Of a stretch of DNA of 64,000 nt, positions 1 to 7,263 are shown in pieces (position 1 is the stretch's first letter; each line of letters starts with the position of its first letter). Position numbers and translations under genes: made by a program. The notes below the pieces were generated by a model, which searched no databases, was not told the DNA's origin, and worked only from the letters and a program-made list of their open reading frames with translations. Source of the DNA: Arthrobacter antioxidans (GTDB lineage: Bacteria; Actinomycetota; Actinomycetes; Actinomycetales; Micrococcaceae); NCBI RefSeq assembly GCF_023100725.1, contig NZ_CP095501.1, positions 1,736,001-1,800,000 on the forward strand. Direction: 5' to 3'.

Positions 1-9
1 GATCGGTGT

Positions 10-525
10 TCAGTGAGCGCTGGACCGGTCCTTGCTTCGGACCTGGACGGTTCCCTTGCGGAGCCGTTCCACTTTGCGCAGCTCGGTGCGCAGCGGCCAT
101 CGCTCGAACAGGAGAAGGTCGATCGGATGCCACAGAGCGATCCAGCCCACGATGATCAAGCCTTCCACAATGAACTGGTTCAACCAGGCAGGGCCGACCA
201 CAAGGGCTGCAACGCTACTACTGAGAACCAAGCAGAGAGCCAGGAACAGCAACCCAAAGATGAGTTCCACGCGTCCACGGCGCTCGAGTCGTCGTTTCTC
301 GCGCAGAATGCCGGCTTCTCTTTGTCGGCAGTACCCCGAAACCCCTGCTGATACATCCGCCGCCGACAACCGCTGCGCTTCAGCGCCGGGCAGAACCACC
401 GTGAATCCCGTGAAAACGTCGGTGCGTCGAACCGATATCCGGTCAAGGATCTGGTCGATCCCGGACCGCCTTCCGCACTGTGCTCGGGGCGACCGCAGGC
501 CCGTTGGGAGGCCCCGGGAGAGCAT
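10..525 (-). CDS. Conserved small membrane protein of unknown function
   Basis: I do not recognise a named family. The C-terminal half holds two clear hydrophobic segments, one starting VELIFGLLFLALCLVLSSS and one around FIVEGLIIVGWIALWHPID. They are followed by a basic tail (ERWPLRTELRKVERLRK), so the product is probably a two-pass inner-membrane protein. A hydrophilic stretch before them (RRTDVFTGFTVVLPGAEAQR) looks like an ordinary folded sequence. The frame stays open upstream to 729, but that extra part is arginine- and cysteine-rich noise, so I chose the ATG at 525. No good ribosome-binding site is visible there, and a later GTG is possible. The neighbours say nothing about its role. 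Confidence 0.55.
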   Translation of the reverse strand: MLSRGLPTGLRSPRAQCGRRSGIDQILDRISVRRTDVFTGFTVVLPGAEAQRLSAADVSAGVSGYCRQREAGILREKRRLERRGRVELIFGLLFLALCLVLSSSVAALVVGPAWLNQFIVEGLIIVGWIALWHPIDLLLFERWPLRTELRKVERLRKGTVQVRSKDRSSAH

Positions 526-1119
526 GCCGGATCTACAGTGCGATGACGAGTCGGGGGCGGCATCACCCGAAACTGGTGATTTCCGCCTCTCCACCGTCCG
601 CCCGTGCTCAAGACCTGATGCGAGCCGCGGCTCCCTCCCCAGAGACCAGCAACGACGTCTACGTCGCCTGAACACACATGAGCAGAAATTCAGGTGGGTT
701 TGGGACCAACTGCCGCCGTGTCGTCCCATAGGTAAGGGAAGTCGACGACTGAAGCAATGAGGGACGTGCCTCTGCTTGCGCCAAACGCCCGGTAACTCAC
801 CTTTCTCGGGTGATGCGGATCATCAGTCAAGACGGGCCGACTACCGGCAACGGGCATCAAACCTCGACGCGACGCAGCACCATTTCCCTCGAAGGAGCGT
901 GAGCAACAGCATCGTGATCAAGGAACCTCGACGACGAGTAGCGGCCCGCGTCAACTTAGGTTGACACAACGTCGGCTATCGGAGTAATGCTGGAGGCAGG
1001 GCAGGAATCGACCCAATCTTCGGGCCCGCATGCACCGGAGCTGCGTCAGTTGGAAGCGTCCATTGTTCTTGTCATGACGCCGATGGCAGCCCGCTAGTTT
1101 CTGGGCGCCGCGACCCGCG
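526..1119. other. Intergenic stretch carrying one copy of a 50-bp direct repeat
   Basis: No convincing gene is present. The open frames have poor composition. The one item of note is the repeat at 933-982 with its palindrome. A GTG at 899 with a good GAAGGAG site could start a 21-codon peptide reading through the repeat, but nothing else supports it as a gene. Confidence 0.5.
933..982 (+). repeat. Imperfect 50-bp direct repeat, copy A, with inner palindrome
   Basis: Aligned by eye with 2992-3041, 39 of 50 bases agree without gaps. The shared parts are GACGAGTA at the left edge, the palindrome GTCAAC-TTAG-GTTGAC at 950-965 and a GTCGGCTATCGG-like block at the right edge. The palindrome contains a TTGACA that could act as a -35 element. 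Function is unknown. It could be an operator, or the scar of a duplication or insertion. Confidence 0.6.
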
Positions 1120-1881
1120 TCATGGCGTGTTCTCGTCCTTCGTGCCCCGTTCCTTCTTGAGGAGGCCGCCGGCGATGACGCTCGCCCGGGCAAGGACATC
1201 GAGCTGTGCCGGGTTGTACAGAGCCGTGAGCGATTCGACGACCGTGTTCTGGGTGACCTCCAGGCTCTTCGACAGGTGCTCTTTCGGGTCCAGGAGCCAC
1301 GGGTAATCCCTGAGGGCGTGGGCAATGGTGGGTGCGTAGCGTTCTGCGAGGTCGGCGCGTGCGGTCTCGTCGGCGTCAGGGGGCAACTCGTCGAATTCCT
1401 TGGTCACATAGTCAGGCTCCGCCCTGACCATGTCCCGCAGATCCTGCATCGCGGCGTCGTCGTACAGCTGGGAGTAGATCAACATCAGCGACTGATCCGG
1501 CTTGGACATCTGAGGTGCCACGTCCTCGAATCCTGCCGGGACGCCCGTCACCGAGGACCCCTGGAGGATCGCCTGGATCTCCGCCCTGGCCCGCTGCAAC
1601 CTCTCGATGCTCACGGCGAGGTCCGCGTCGATCGCCCGTAGCGCCTCGAACGATGAATCGCCGTCGAGGGTCACCTCGTCGATCTGGTCGAGCGGGACGC
1701 CGAGATCCCGTAGACGGCGTATCTTCAGGAGACGGACGAGGTGCCTGACCTGGTACTGCTTGTAGCCGTTGGACATCCTGTCCGGCTGCTCGAGAAGTCC
1801 GACACGGTGATAATGGCGAACGGTGTTCACCGTCGTCCCGGCCAGCTCGGCGATTCCTTGGGTGCTCCAGGTCATGCTCAT
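1120..1881 (-). CDS. MerR-family transcriptional regulator
   Basis: A 253-residue regulator. The N-terminal 70 residues form the MerR winged-helix domain (STQGIAELAGTTVNTVRHYH, then a YKQYQVRHLVRLLKIRRLRD wing and helix). A long acidic C-terminal effector-binding part follows, with no cysteine cluster, so metal sensing is not suggested and a TipAL/BmrR-like drug- or ligand-sensing role is more likely. The ATG at 1881 follows GACGAAGGA; a second ATG lies two codons later. The gene lies 135 bp downstream of the efflux-type gene at 2017-2541 on the same strand. It is probably co-transcribed from the 19-bp-spacer promoter at 2663-2693, which is exactly the promoter type MerR proteins twist to activate. 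Autoregulation is an inference. Confidence 0.85.
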   Translation of the reverse strand: MSMTWSTQGIAELAGTTVNTVRHYHRVGLLEQPDRMSNGYKQYQVRHLVRLLKIRRLRDLGVPLDQIDEVTLDGDSSFEALRAIDADLAVSIERLQRARAEIQAILQGSSVTGVPAGFEDVAPQMSKPDQSLMLIYSQLYDDAAMQDLRDMVRAEPDYVTKEFDELPPDADETARADLAERYAPTIAHALRDYPWLLDPKEHLSKSLEVTQNTVVESLTALYNPAQLDVLARASVIAGGLLKKERGTKDENTP

Positions 1882-1942
1882 CGGTCCTTCGTCATTTCTC
1901 GTCACCGGCTCAGTCGTGACGCACCTGCTATGTGTCGGTCGA

Positions 1943-1955
1943 TCCTTCAGAAGGA
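1943..1955. promoter_or_regulatory. Perfect 13-bp inverted repeat upstream of merR
   Basis: TCCTTC-A-GAAGGA lies about 60 bp upstream of the merR start, in the gap between the two cassette genes. It could be an extra operator or a short RNA hairpin. No convincing -10/-35 pair accompanies it. Confidence 0.35.
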
Positions 1956-2016
1956 GACTCCATGGTCCCACCACACGGTCAAGTTGTAGCGGGAACCAGC
2001 GATCCGAAAGCCACCG

Positions 2017-2541
2017 CTACCAGCCGAGAACTCCGACCAGCCCGGTCGCGAGCACCGAGATGACAACGGTCCACACCACGATGGCAATCGCCTGCCAGAA
2101 CAGGACCCGCTCCGTCCTGACGCCGGACGCCGCGAAGAACAGGGCGGTCAGTTGCGTGGGAAGAGCAAGAGGGGCCAGGAGGCTCGCGCCCGGCACACCG
2201 AACCGGGAGAGCCAGCCCTGCAGGCGCCGCTGCCCCTTCGCGCGCCTGGCCGACGGCGCTGCGGCTGCAGAGTTTGCCGACTCACCGCCGCCTCCTCGAC
2301 CGGCTACGACCTTCTCGCGGACACGTGAACTGATGGTGACGACGGCGAGCACGCTCAGGAAGTTGCCGATCATGGCAGCGACGGCCGCCATGACAGGGTT
2401 GATTCCGAGGAGGATACCGATACCGGCGGCACCCTCGCCTTCGATGTAGGGGATCATGCCGGCGACGGCAACGCCTAATGGCTGCACGATCTCGGGTAAC
2501 TCCTGCACCCACTCCTGCATTCCCTCATAGGGGTTGTTCAT
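2017..2541 (-). CDS. Small multidrug-export family membrane protein
   Basis: A 174-residue integral membrane protein resembling the Sm_multidrug_ex family (PF06695). About four hydrophobic segments are visible: a P-E-I-V-Q-P region near the N-terminus with the family-like IPYIEGEGAAGIGILLGINP, a PVMAAVAAMIGNFLSVLAVV helix, a PGASLLAPLALPTQLTALFF segment and a C-terminal WQAIAIVVWTVVISVLA helix. A basic, glycine-rich cytoplasmic loop sits in the middle. The ATG at 2541 follows CGAAGGAGAA. The frame is open further upstream, but that part is arginine-rich and lacks a site. The family name implies drug export, though direct evidence in the family is thin. Linkage to a MerR regulator supports an inducible efflux or envelope-stress role. 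Confidence 0.75.
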   Translation of the reverse strand: MNNPYEGMQEWVQELPEIVQPLGVAVAGMIPYIEGEGAAGIGILLGINPVMAAVAAMIGNFLSVLAVVTISSRVREKVVAGRGGGGESANSAAAAPSARRAKGQRRLQGWLSRFGVPGASLLAPLALPTQLTALFFAASGVRTERVLFWQAIAIVVWTVVISVLATGLVGVLGW

Positions 2542-2662
2542 TTTGCTCTGTTCTCCTTCGTGGTCCCGGCGGGGAGCGCGGGTTGCTTCACGGTCCTTCA
2601 TCACGCTTCTGCGGCGGCGCCGGTTGCGCTCTGTCACGGGCGTGATTCCGCGTGCAGGAACC

Positions 2663-2693
2663 ATTCAAGAGCCTGTTCCGAGAACAGAGTCAA
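2663..2693 (-). promoter_or_regulatory. MerR-type promoter with operator in a 19-bp spacer
   Basis: Read on the minus strand, TTGACT (2693-2688) and TTGAAT (2668-2663) are separated by exactly 19 bases. The spacer contains the perfect inverted repeat CTGTTC-N3-GAACAG (2673-2687). A lengthened spacer with a central dyad is the hallmark of MerR-regulated promoters. Transcription would begin near 2655, giving a leader of about 115 nt before the efflux gene and then merR. Confidence 0.7.
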
Positions 2694-2889
2694 GACCTTA
2701 TGACGAGGCGTTCGTCACACCGGCGGCGGGGATGTTTCCACCACGTCGTCTCGTCTGACCGCACAGCCTCCGACATCAATCCCGCAGTGAGGGCATGGTG
2801 GATCCTGCTGCCGGTGCCCAGCGGATCCCTCGAGCAAAGGGTCCCGCACTTGATCAACTCGCTCGAGCGCCGGATGTGGCGTCGGTTGA

Positions 2890-3000
2890 TGCGTCGTCTA
2901 CACGTACGGGAACGTGCCGGCCGCAGAGCAGCGTGCCCTGCCAGCCGCTGACAACCTCACCGCGGCGCTCGACCAGATGGGCGCGAGCAGTGACGAGTAG
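2890..3000 (+). pseudogene. Probable C-terminal remnant of a MarR-family regulator
   Basis: An open stretch of 36 codons ending in TAG reads ...VPAAEQRALPAADNLTAALD and then QMGASSDE. The pattern PxAEQRAL...NLxxALD closely resembles the last helix of MarR-family regulators, where a dimerisation helix ends the protein. An in-frame stop at 2887 and the absence of a start or winged-helix region upstream show that only a tail is left. The identification rests on pattern recognition over about 25 residues. Confidence 0.35.
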
Positions 3001-3041
3001 GGGCGTTCGTCAACTCAAGTTGACATATGGTCGATTATCGG
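2992..3041 (+). repeat. Imperfect 50-bp direct repeat, copy B, with inner palindrome
   Basis: Partner of 933-982. Here the palindrome is GTCAACT-CA-AGTTGAC (3009-3024), with perfect 7-bp arms. The repeat begins on the last codons and stop of the MarR-like remnant. The two copies face the same way and bracket about 2.0 kb containing the merR/efflux cassette. Confidence 0.6.
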
Positions 3042-3075
3042 TGATGCGGGGTGTGATGGGCTTGCCGTCGTGCTG

Positions 3076-3303
3076 TCACTCCCTGCTGGGGTCGTGCGTA
3101 TCGATCGTCTCGATGACCGACGGGCCGGACTGAAAGCCGATCATGAACCAGAGACCGGCCAGGAACCCCTGGAACACCGTGGGGCGTGGCACCAGTGAGG
3201 GGGTCAACGCCAGTGACGCCAGCCCGAGTGCGCAGACCAGATTGACGAGGTGCGCCTGGAAGTAAGCGGTGCTGCGTCGGAAGATCGCCACGGTCTTCAT
3301 CAT
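3076..3303 (-). pseudogene. Truncated N-terminal piece of an alpha/beta-hydrolase-type membrane protein
   Basis: A 75-codon frame holds the stretch LALTPSLVPRPTVFQGFLAG. It matches the typical SLTPSLxPRPxxxQGxxxG signature of the membrane N-terminal domain found on alpha/beta-hydrolases (Abhydrolase_9_N, PF15420). In that family the domain is followed by several more helices and a catalytic hydrolase domain. Here the frame ends about 25 residues later in unrelated hydrophilic sequence, so I read it as a broken gene. A short stand-alone membrane peptide cannot be excluded. Two adjacent ATG codons (3303 and 3300) follow GCGGGAA; a TTG at 3312 is also in frame. Confidence 0.5.
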
Positions 3304-3366
3304 TTCCCGCAATTTGGTTCAGTGGATAGGGATTGCAGGCGGCGGAGCGCGTAGATCGGCTCCCAT

Positions 3367-3804
3367 TCAACCGGCTGAAAGGGGGACAGGAGCGGCCTGG
3401 CCGGAAGCGAAGCTGCGGGCGATTTCGATCAGGATCCGTATGCCAGAACCGGTAGCGCCCTTCGATCGCCAGAGGTCGTCGGTGTCCGTGTGCATGGTGC
3501 CGGCGATGTCCAGGTGGGCCCAGGGGGTGCTACCCACGAAATCGGCGAGAAAGAGTGCGGCAGTGGTCGCCCCTGCGTACTTCCCGCCAAGGTTTGAAAT
3601 GTCCGCGATGTCCGAGTCCAGTTGCTTGCGATGCTGGGGCTCCGGCGGCAGTTGCCAGACCTGCTCGTCGGTGAGCGCGGCCGCGGCGCGCACCCTGTCC
3701 ACCAGAGGTTGGTCGTTGCCGGAGAGGGCGGCGGTCAGTTGCCCGAGGGGCATCAACGAGGCTCCGGTGAGCGTGGCGATGTCGACGATGGCGTCCGAGC
3801 CCAA
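3367..3804 (-). pseudogene. Leucyl aminopeptidase (M17) fragment, C-terminal quarter only
   Basis: The 145 residues are plainly the end of a PepA-type aminopeptidase. DAIVDIATLTGASLMPLG opens the fragment, then come DEQVWQLPPEP, DIADISNLGGKYAGATTAAL and TPWAHLDIAGT, all M17 signatures. Intact M17 enzymes are about 480-500 residues. The metal-binding and catalytic motif NTDAEGR lies just before the point where this fragment begins, so it is missing. No matching sequence precedes it, because coaE starts divergently at 3845. The piece therefore cannot be an active peptidase. It ends 63 bp before the next minus-strand fragment, so two unrelated gene fragments lie side by side. Confidence 0.85.
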
Positions 3805-3844
3805 GCCCGGCCCTCCTGGGTGCGGCGCGGACTAGGGTTGGTTC

Positions 3845-4858
3845 ATGCTGCGTATCGGACTCACAGGGGGCATCGCTGCCGGGAAGTCGGTCGTGGCCCG
3901 CCGGCTCGCCGAGCGGGGGGCGGTGCTGGTGGACGCCGACGTCCTGGCCCGTGCCGCGGTCGAGCCGGGGTCGGAGGGGCTCGACGCCGTCGTCGCCGCC
4001 TTCGGACCGGAGATCCTCGGAGCCGACGGCGGGCTCGACCGGCCCGCGCTCGGGCGCCTCGTCTTCGCCGACGCGACCGCCCGCGAGCGACTCAACGCCA
4101 TCGTGCATCCGCGCGTCAGGGCCGCGGCTGCGGCGCTCATCGAGGGGTCGCCGGAGGATGCCGTCGTCGTCGAGGACATCCCGCTCCTGGTCGAGACCGG
4201 CCAGGCCGCACGGTTCCACCTGGTCGTCGTCGTCGATGCCCCCGACGCTCTGCGGATCGAACGCATGGTGGACCATCGGGGCATGGAGCGCGGCGATGCC
4301 GCACGGCGCATCGCCGCGCAGGTCTCCCGTGGGGACCGGCTGCGCGCGGCGGACGCCGTGCTCGTCAACGATCGCGGGGTCGACGAGCTCCTCGCCGCGA
4401 CGGAGGGCCTGTGGCGGACGCGCATCGTGCCGTTCCGCGACAACCTGGCAGCCGGAAGGCCTGCAGACGAACGGCCGGCGGTCGGAGGCGCCGCGCGTCC
4501 GACCGCGGGCCTCGCGGGAACGAGCCGACTCGCGGACCGCATCCGAGGGAAACTGGACGCCGCCCTCCCTCTGGGCTGTTCCGTGGCACCTGACGATGCA
4601 CCGGACGGCGCGCCCGACGGGGCACCGGACCAGACGCGAACCGGGCTGCCCGCCGACGTCGTGCGTGCGGCCCTCCGCGTCGTCGTCCCGCCTGGCGGGG
4701 CCATCGACGCGGCGTCGGACGCCGTGGCGGGGGCGGGATTCCCGAGGGACGAGCGCACCTCGGGTCACGGACGGACACCACCGACGGCGCCCCACCGGGC
4801 GGCCGACCCGGCGATTGACGTGACGGTGACGGTCGGCCCGGCGCTCGGTGCCGTCTGA
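3845..4858 (+). CDS. coaE: Dephospho-CoA kinase with unusual C-terminal extension
   Basis: Catalyses the last step of coenzyme A synthesis, ATP-dependent phosphorylation of dephospho-CoA. The P-loop GGIAAGKS sits at residues 8-15, followed by the DADVLAR motif and, around 110-120, a VEDIPLLVE block, all family hallmarks. The kinase ends near residue 200, yet the frame continues to 337. The tail is rich in alanine, proline and acidic residues and includes a short tandem DGAP repeat. Mycobacterial CoaE carries a C-terminal UPF0157/GrpB-like domain; I do not recognise that fold here, so this may be a decayed or low-complexity version. TAGGGT six bases before the ATG suggests a leaderless transcript. 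uvrB follows 83 bp downstream. Confidence 0.9.
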   Translation: MLRIGLTGGIAAGKSVVARRLAERGAVLVDADVLARAAVEPGSEGLDAVVAAFGPEILGADGGLDRPALGRLVFADATARERLNAIVHPRVRAAAAALIEGSPEDAVVVEDIPLLVETGQAARFHLVVVVDAPDALRIERMVDHRGMERGDAARRIAAQVSRGDRLRAADAVLVNDRGVDELLAATEGLWRTRIVPFRDNLAAGRPADERPAVGGAARPTAGLAGTSRLADRIRGKLDAALPLGCSVAPDDAPDGAPDGAPDQTRTGLPADVVRAALRVVVPPGGAIDAASDAVAGAGFPRDERTSGHGRTPPTAPHRAADPAIDVTVTVGPALGAV

Positions 4859-4941
4859 GGTCTCCCGGAGGGCGCGGGTCGGCTTTCAGCCGCCAGCAGA
4901 TCGGCGGGGGAAGTGTCGGTGGCAGGGACTACCGTTGAGAC

Positions 4942-7017
4942 ATGAGTCTTGCGCAGGAAATCAAGCGTGTGGTCGCCCCGTTCGAGGTCATCAGCGAGTA
5001 CACGCCGGCCGGCGACCAGCCTACGGCCATCAAGGAACTGGCGGAGCGCATCAATGCGGGGGAGAAGGACGTCGTCCTGCTCGGCGCCACCGGTACCGGC
5101 AAGAGCGCCACGACCGCCTGGCTGATCGAGCAGGTGCAGCGCCCCACCCTGGTCATGGTGCAGAACAAGACCCTCGCCGCGCAGCTCGCCAACGAGTTCC
5201 GGGAGCTGCTGCCCAACAACGCCGTCGAGTACTTCGTCTCGTACTACGACTACTACCAGCCCGAGGCCTACGTCCCGCAGACGGACACCTTCATCGAGAA
5301 GGACTCCTCCATCAACGAGGAGGTCGAGCGCCTCCGGCACTCCGCGACCAACGCCCTGCTGACGCGCCGCGACGTCATCGTCGTCGCCACCGTCTCCTGC
5401 ATCTACGGCCTCGGGACGCCCGAGGAGTACATCAACAAGATGGTCACCCTGCGCCGCGGCGACCAGATGAACCGGGATGCGCTGCTGCGGCAGTTCGTGG
5501 GCATGCAGTACACGCGCAACGACATGGACTTCCACCGCGGCACGTTCCGGGTGCGCGGCGACACCGTCGAGATCATCCCCATGTACGAGGAGCACGCCCT
5601 GCGGATCGAGTTCTTCGGGGACGAGGTGGAGAACATCTACACCCTCGACCCGCTGACCGGGAACGTGATCCGCGAGGAGGAGGAGATGTACGTCTTCCCC
5701 GCCTCGCACTACGTCGCCGGTGAGGACCGCATGACGCGGGCGATCAAGGACATCGAGGACGAACTGCAGCAGCGGCTGGCGGAACTCGAATCGCAGAACA
5801 AGCTCGTGGAGGCGCAGCGCCTCCGCATGCGCGTGACGTACGACCTCGAGATGATGCAGCAGATGGGCTTCTGCAACGGCATCGAGAACTACTCGCGGCA
5901 CATCGACGGCCGCGATCCGGCCTCGGCGCCGCACTGCCTGCTCGACTACTTCCCCGACGACTTCCTGCTGGTCGTCGACGAATCGCACGTGACCATCCCG
6001 CAGATCGGCGCCATGTACGAGGGTGACTCCTCGCGGAAGCGGACCCTCGTGGACCACGGATTCCGCTTGCCGTCGGCCATGGACAACCGCCCGCTGAAGT
6101 GGGACGAATTCCAGGACCGCATCGGGCAGACGGTCTACCTGTCCGCCACCCCGGGCAAGTACGAACTGGGCAAGGCCGACGGCTTCGTGCAGCAGATCAT
6201 CCGGCCCACCGGGCTCATCGATCCCGAGGTGGTCGTCAAGCCGACCAAGGGCCAGATCGACGACCTGCTGGACGAGATCCGGAAGCGCGTGGCGATCAAC
6301 GAGCGCGTCCTGGTCACCACCCTCACCAAGCGCATGGCGGAGGACCTCACCGGCTACCTGCTCGAGCACGGGGTGAAGGTCGAGTACCTCCACTCCGACG
6401 TCGACACGCTGCGCCGCGTGGAACTGCTGCGGGAACTGCGGATGGGCACGTTCGACGTCCTGGTGGGCATCAACCTGCTGCGCGAGGGGCTCGACCTGCC
6501 CGAGGTGTCGCTCGTCAGCATCCTCGACGCGGACAAGGAGGGCTTCCTCCGGAGCGCGACCTCCCTCATCCAGACGATCGGCCGTGCGGCACGCAACGTG
6601 TCCGGTGAGGTGCACATGTACGCGGACCGCATCACGGACTCGATGGAGCGGGCGATCGACGAGACCAACCGGCGCCGGGAGATCCAGGTGGCCCACAACC
6701 TGAAGCACGGCATCGACCCCACGCCGCTCAGGAAGCGGATCGCGGACATCACGGACACCATCAACCGGGAGGACGCCGACACCCGCGCCCTGCTCGAGGA
6801 AGCCGGCAAGTCCCGGAAGCCGAAGAAGGGGGCCGGGCGGCACGAAGGCCTGGCGTCGGTCCCCGCCGAGGACCTCACCGACCTGATCCAGCAGCTCACG
6901 GACCAGATGCACGCGGCCGCCGCGGAGCTGCAGTTCGAGCTGGCCGGGCGCCTGCGCGACGAGGTGGGGGACCTGAAGAAGGAACTGCGCCAGATGCAGT
7001 CCGCCGGGCACGCCTGA
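4942..7017 (+). CDS. uvrB: UvrABC excinuclease subunit B
   Basis: Damage-verifying helicase-like subunit of nucleotide excision repair. Full length at 691 residues. Walker A GATGTGKS is at residues 48-55. The beta-hairpin region that clamps DNA follows ([19 protein letters not shown]). DESH, the Walker B/DEAD-like box, sits near 350, and helicase motifs VYLSATPG and IGRAARN are intact. A C-terminal UVR coiled coil (about 645-685) is the contact site for UvrC. The ATG at 4942 is preceded at six bases by TACCGT, so the mRNA is probably leaderless. No LexA-like box is visible in the 80 bp upstream, unlike uvrA. Confidence 0.97.
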   Translation: MSLAQEIKRVVAPFEVISEYTPAGDQPTAIKELAERINAGEKDVVLLGATGTGKSATTAWLIEQVQRPTLVMVQNKTLAAQLANEFRELLPNNAVEYFVSYYDYYQPEAYVPQTDTFIEKDSSINEEVERLRHSATNALLTRRDVIVVATVSCIYGLGTPEEYINKMVTLRRGDQMNRDALLRQFVGMQYTRNDMDFHRGTFRVRGDTVEIIPMYEEHALRIEFFGDEVENIYTLDPLTGNVIREEEEMYVFPASHYVAGEDRMTRAIKDIEDELQQRLAELESQNKLVEAQRLRMRVTYDLEMMQQMGFCNGIENYSRHIDGRDPASAPHCLLDYFPDDFLLVVDESHVTIPQIGAMYEGDSSRKRTLVDHGFRLPSAMDNRPLKWDEFQDRIGQTVYLSATPGKYELGKADGFVQQIIRPTGLIDPEVVVKPTKGQIDDLLDEIRKRVAINERVLVTTLTKRMAEDLTGYLLEHGVKVEYLHSDVDTLRRVELLRELRMGTFDVLVGINLLREGLDLPEVSLVSILDADKEGFLRSATSLIQTIGRAARNVSGEVHMYADRITDSMERAIDETNRRREIQVAHNLKHGIDPTPLRKRIADITDTINREDADTRALLEEAGKSRKPKKGAGRHEGLASVPAEDLTDLIQQLTDQMHAAAAELQFELAGRLRDEVGDLKKELRQMQSAGHA

Positions 7018-7057
7018 GCGCGGGCGGGCGACGTCCCGCCGGACGGCACCGTGTCAA

Positions 7058-7103
7058 GGAGGCCGGCGGACGAACGCCCGAGGGGCGCGTTCGTCGGCCC
7101 TCC
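7058..7103 (+). terminator. Hairpin downstream of uvrB
   Basis: Perfect 9-bp arms GACGAACGC (7069-7077) and GCGTTCGTC (7087-7095) are extended by a weaker GGAGG/CCTCC outer stem. There is no U-tract, as is common in high-GC actinobacteria. It lies 40 bp after the uvrB stop and just before the terC promoter. Confidence 0.55.
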
Positions 7104-7114
7104 TGCCCGCCGGG

Positions 7115-7120
7115 TAGCAT
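7115..7120 (+). promoter_or_regulatory. Probable -10 element of terC
   Basis: TAGCAT fits the TAnnnT form of -10 boxes seen repeatedly in this window. A start near 7127 would produce a leader that begins right at the folded element at 7130-7232. No clear -35 is seen. Confidence 0.4.
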
Positions 7121-7129
7121 TATCCCGAC

Positions 7130-7232
7130 GTGAGGGAGTATCCCTAAGCGCTACGGACGTCAGCACGCGAGGCACAGTTGCCCCGCCGGGCGTAGCGGTC
7201 GGTCGGTTCGAAGCCGCGACGGAGAGACTCAC
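7130..7232 (+). ncRNA. Probable yybP-ykoY (manganese) riboswitch in the terC leader
   Basis: The leader starts GTGAG-GGAGTA (7130 on), and its 3' end, GAGA-CTCAC (7228-7232), can close a basal stem by pairing GTGAG with CTCAC. The GGGAGTA motif just inside that stem matches the conserved first loop of yybP-ykoY riboswitches, and GTAGCGGTC on the 3' side resembles the partner loop region. The length of about 103 nt and the position before a TerC-family gene also fit: this class senses Mn2+ and commonly precedes TerC/Alx genes. Identification is by eye and needs a covariance-model search. Confidence 0.55.
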
Positions 7233-7263
7233 GGCGATCCACAGCACCCTCGGAAGGTACTTC

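Larger units (their letters stand above)
2542..3075. other. Intergenic stretch: promoter, gene remnant, repeat copy B
   Basis: No intact gene. It holds the MerR-type promoter, a probable 3' remnant of a MarR-type regulator ending at 3000, and the second direct repeat. The rest shows no coding signal that I trust. Confidence 0.5.

Noticed and set aside
899..964. 21-codon frame with a good ribosome-binding site reading through repeat copy A
   Set aside because: It has no counterpart at copy B and no recognisable downstream target, so chance cannot be excluded.
4765..7011. 748-codon minus-strand frame opposite uvrB
   Set aside because: Composition (Val/Leu/Asp/Arg/His-rich, no motifs) is that of an antisense shadow common in high-GC genes.
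7051..7263. Extra 71 residues at the TerC N-terminus
   Set aside because: The region folds as a structured leader with a riboswitch-like motif, and GGAAGG precedes the ATG at 7264.
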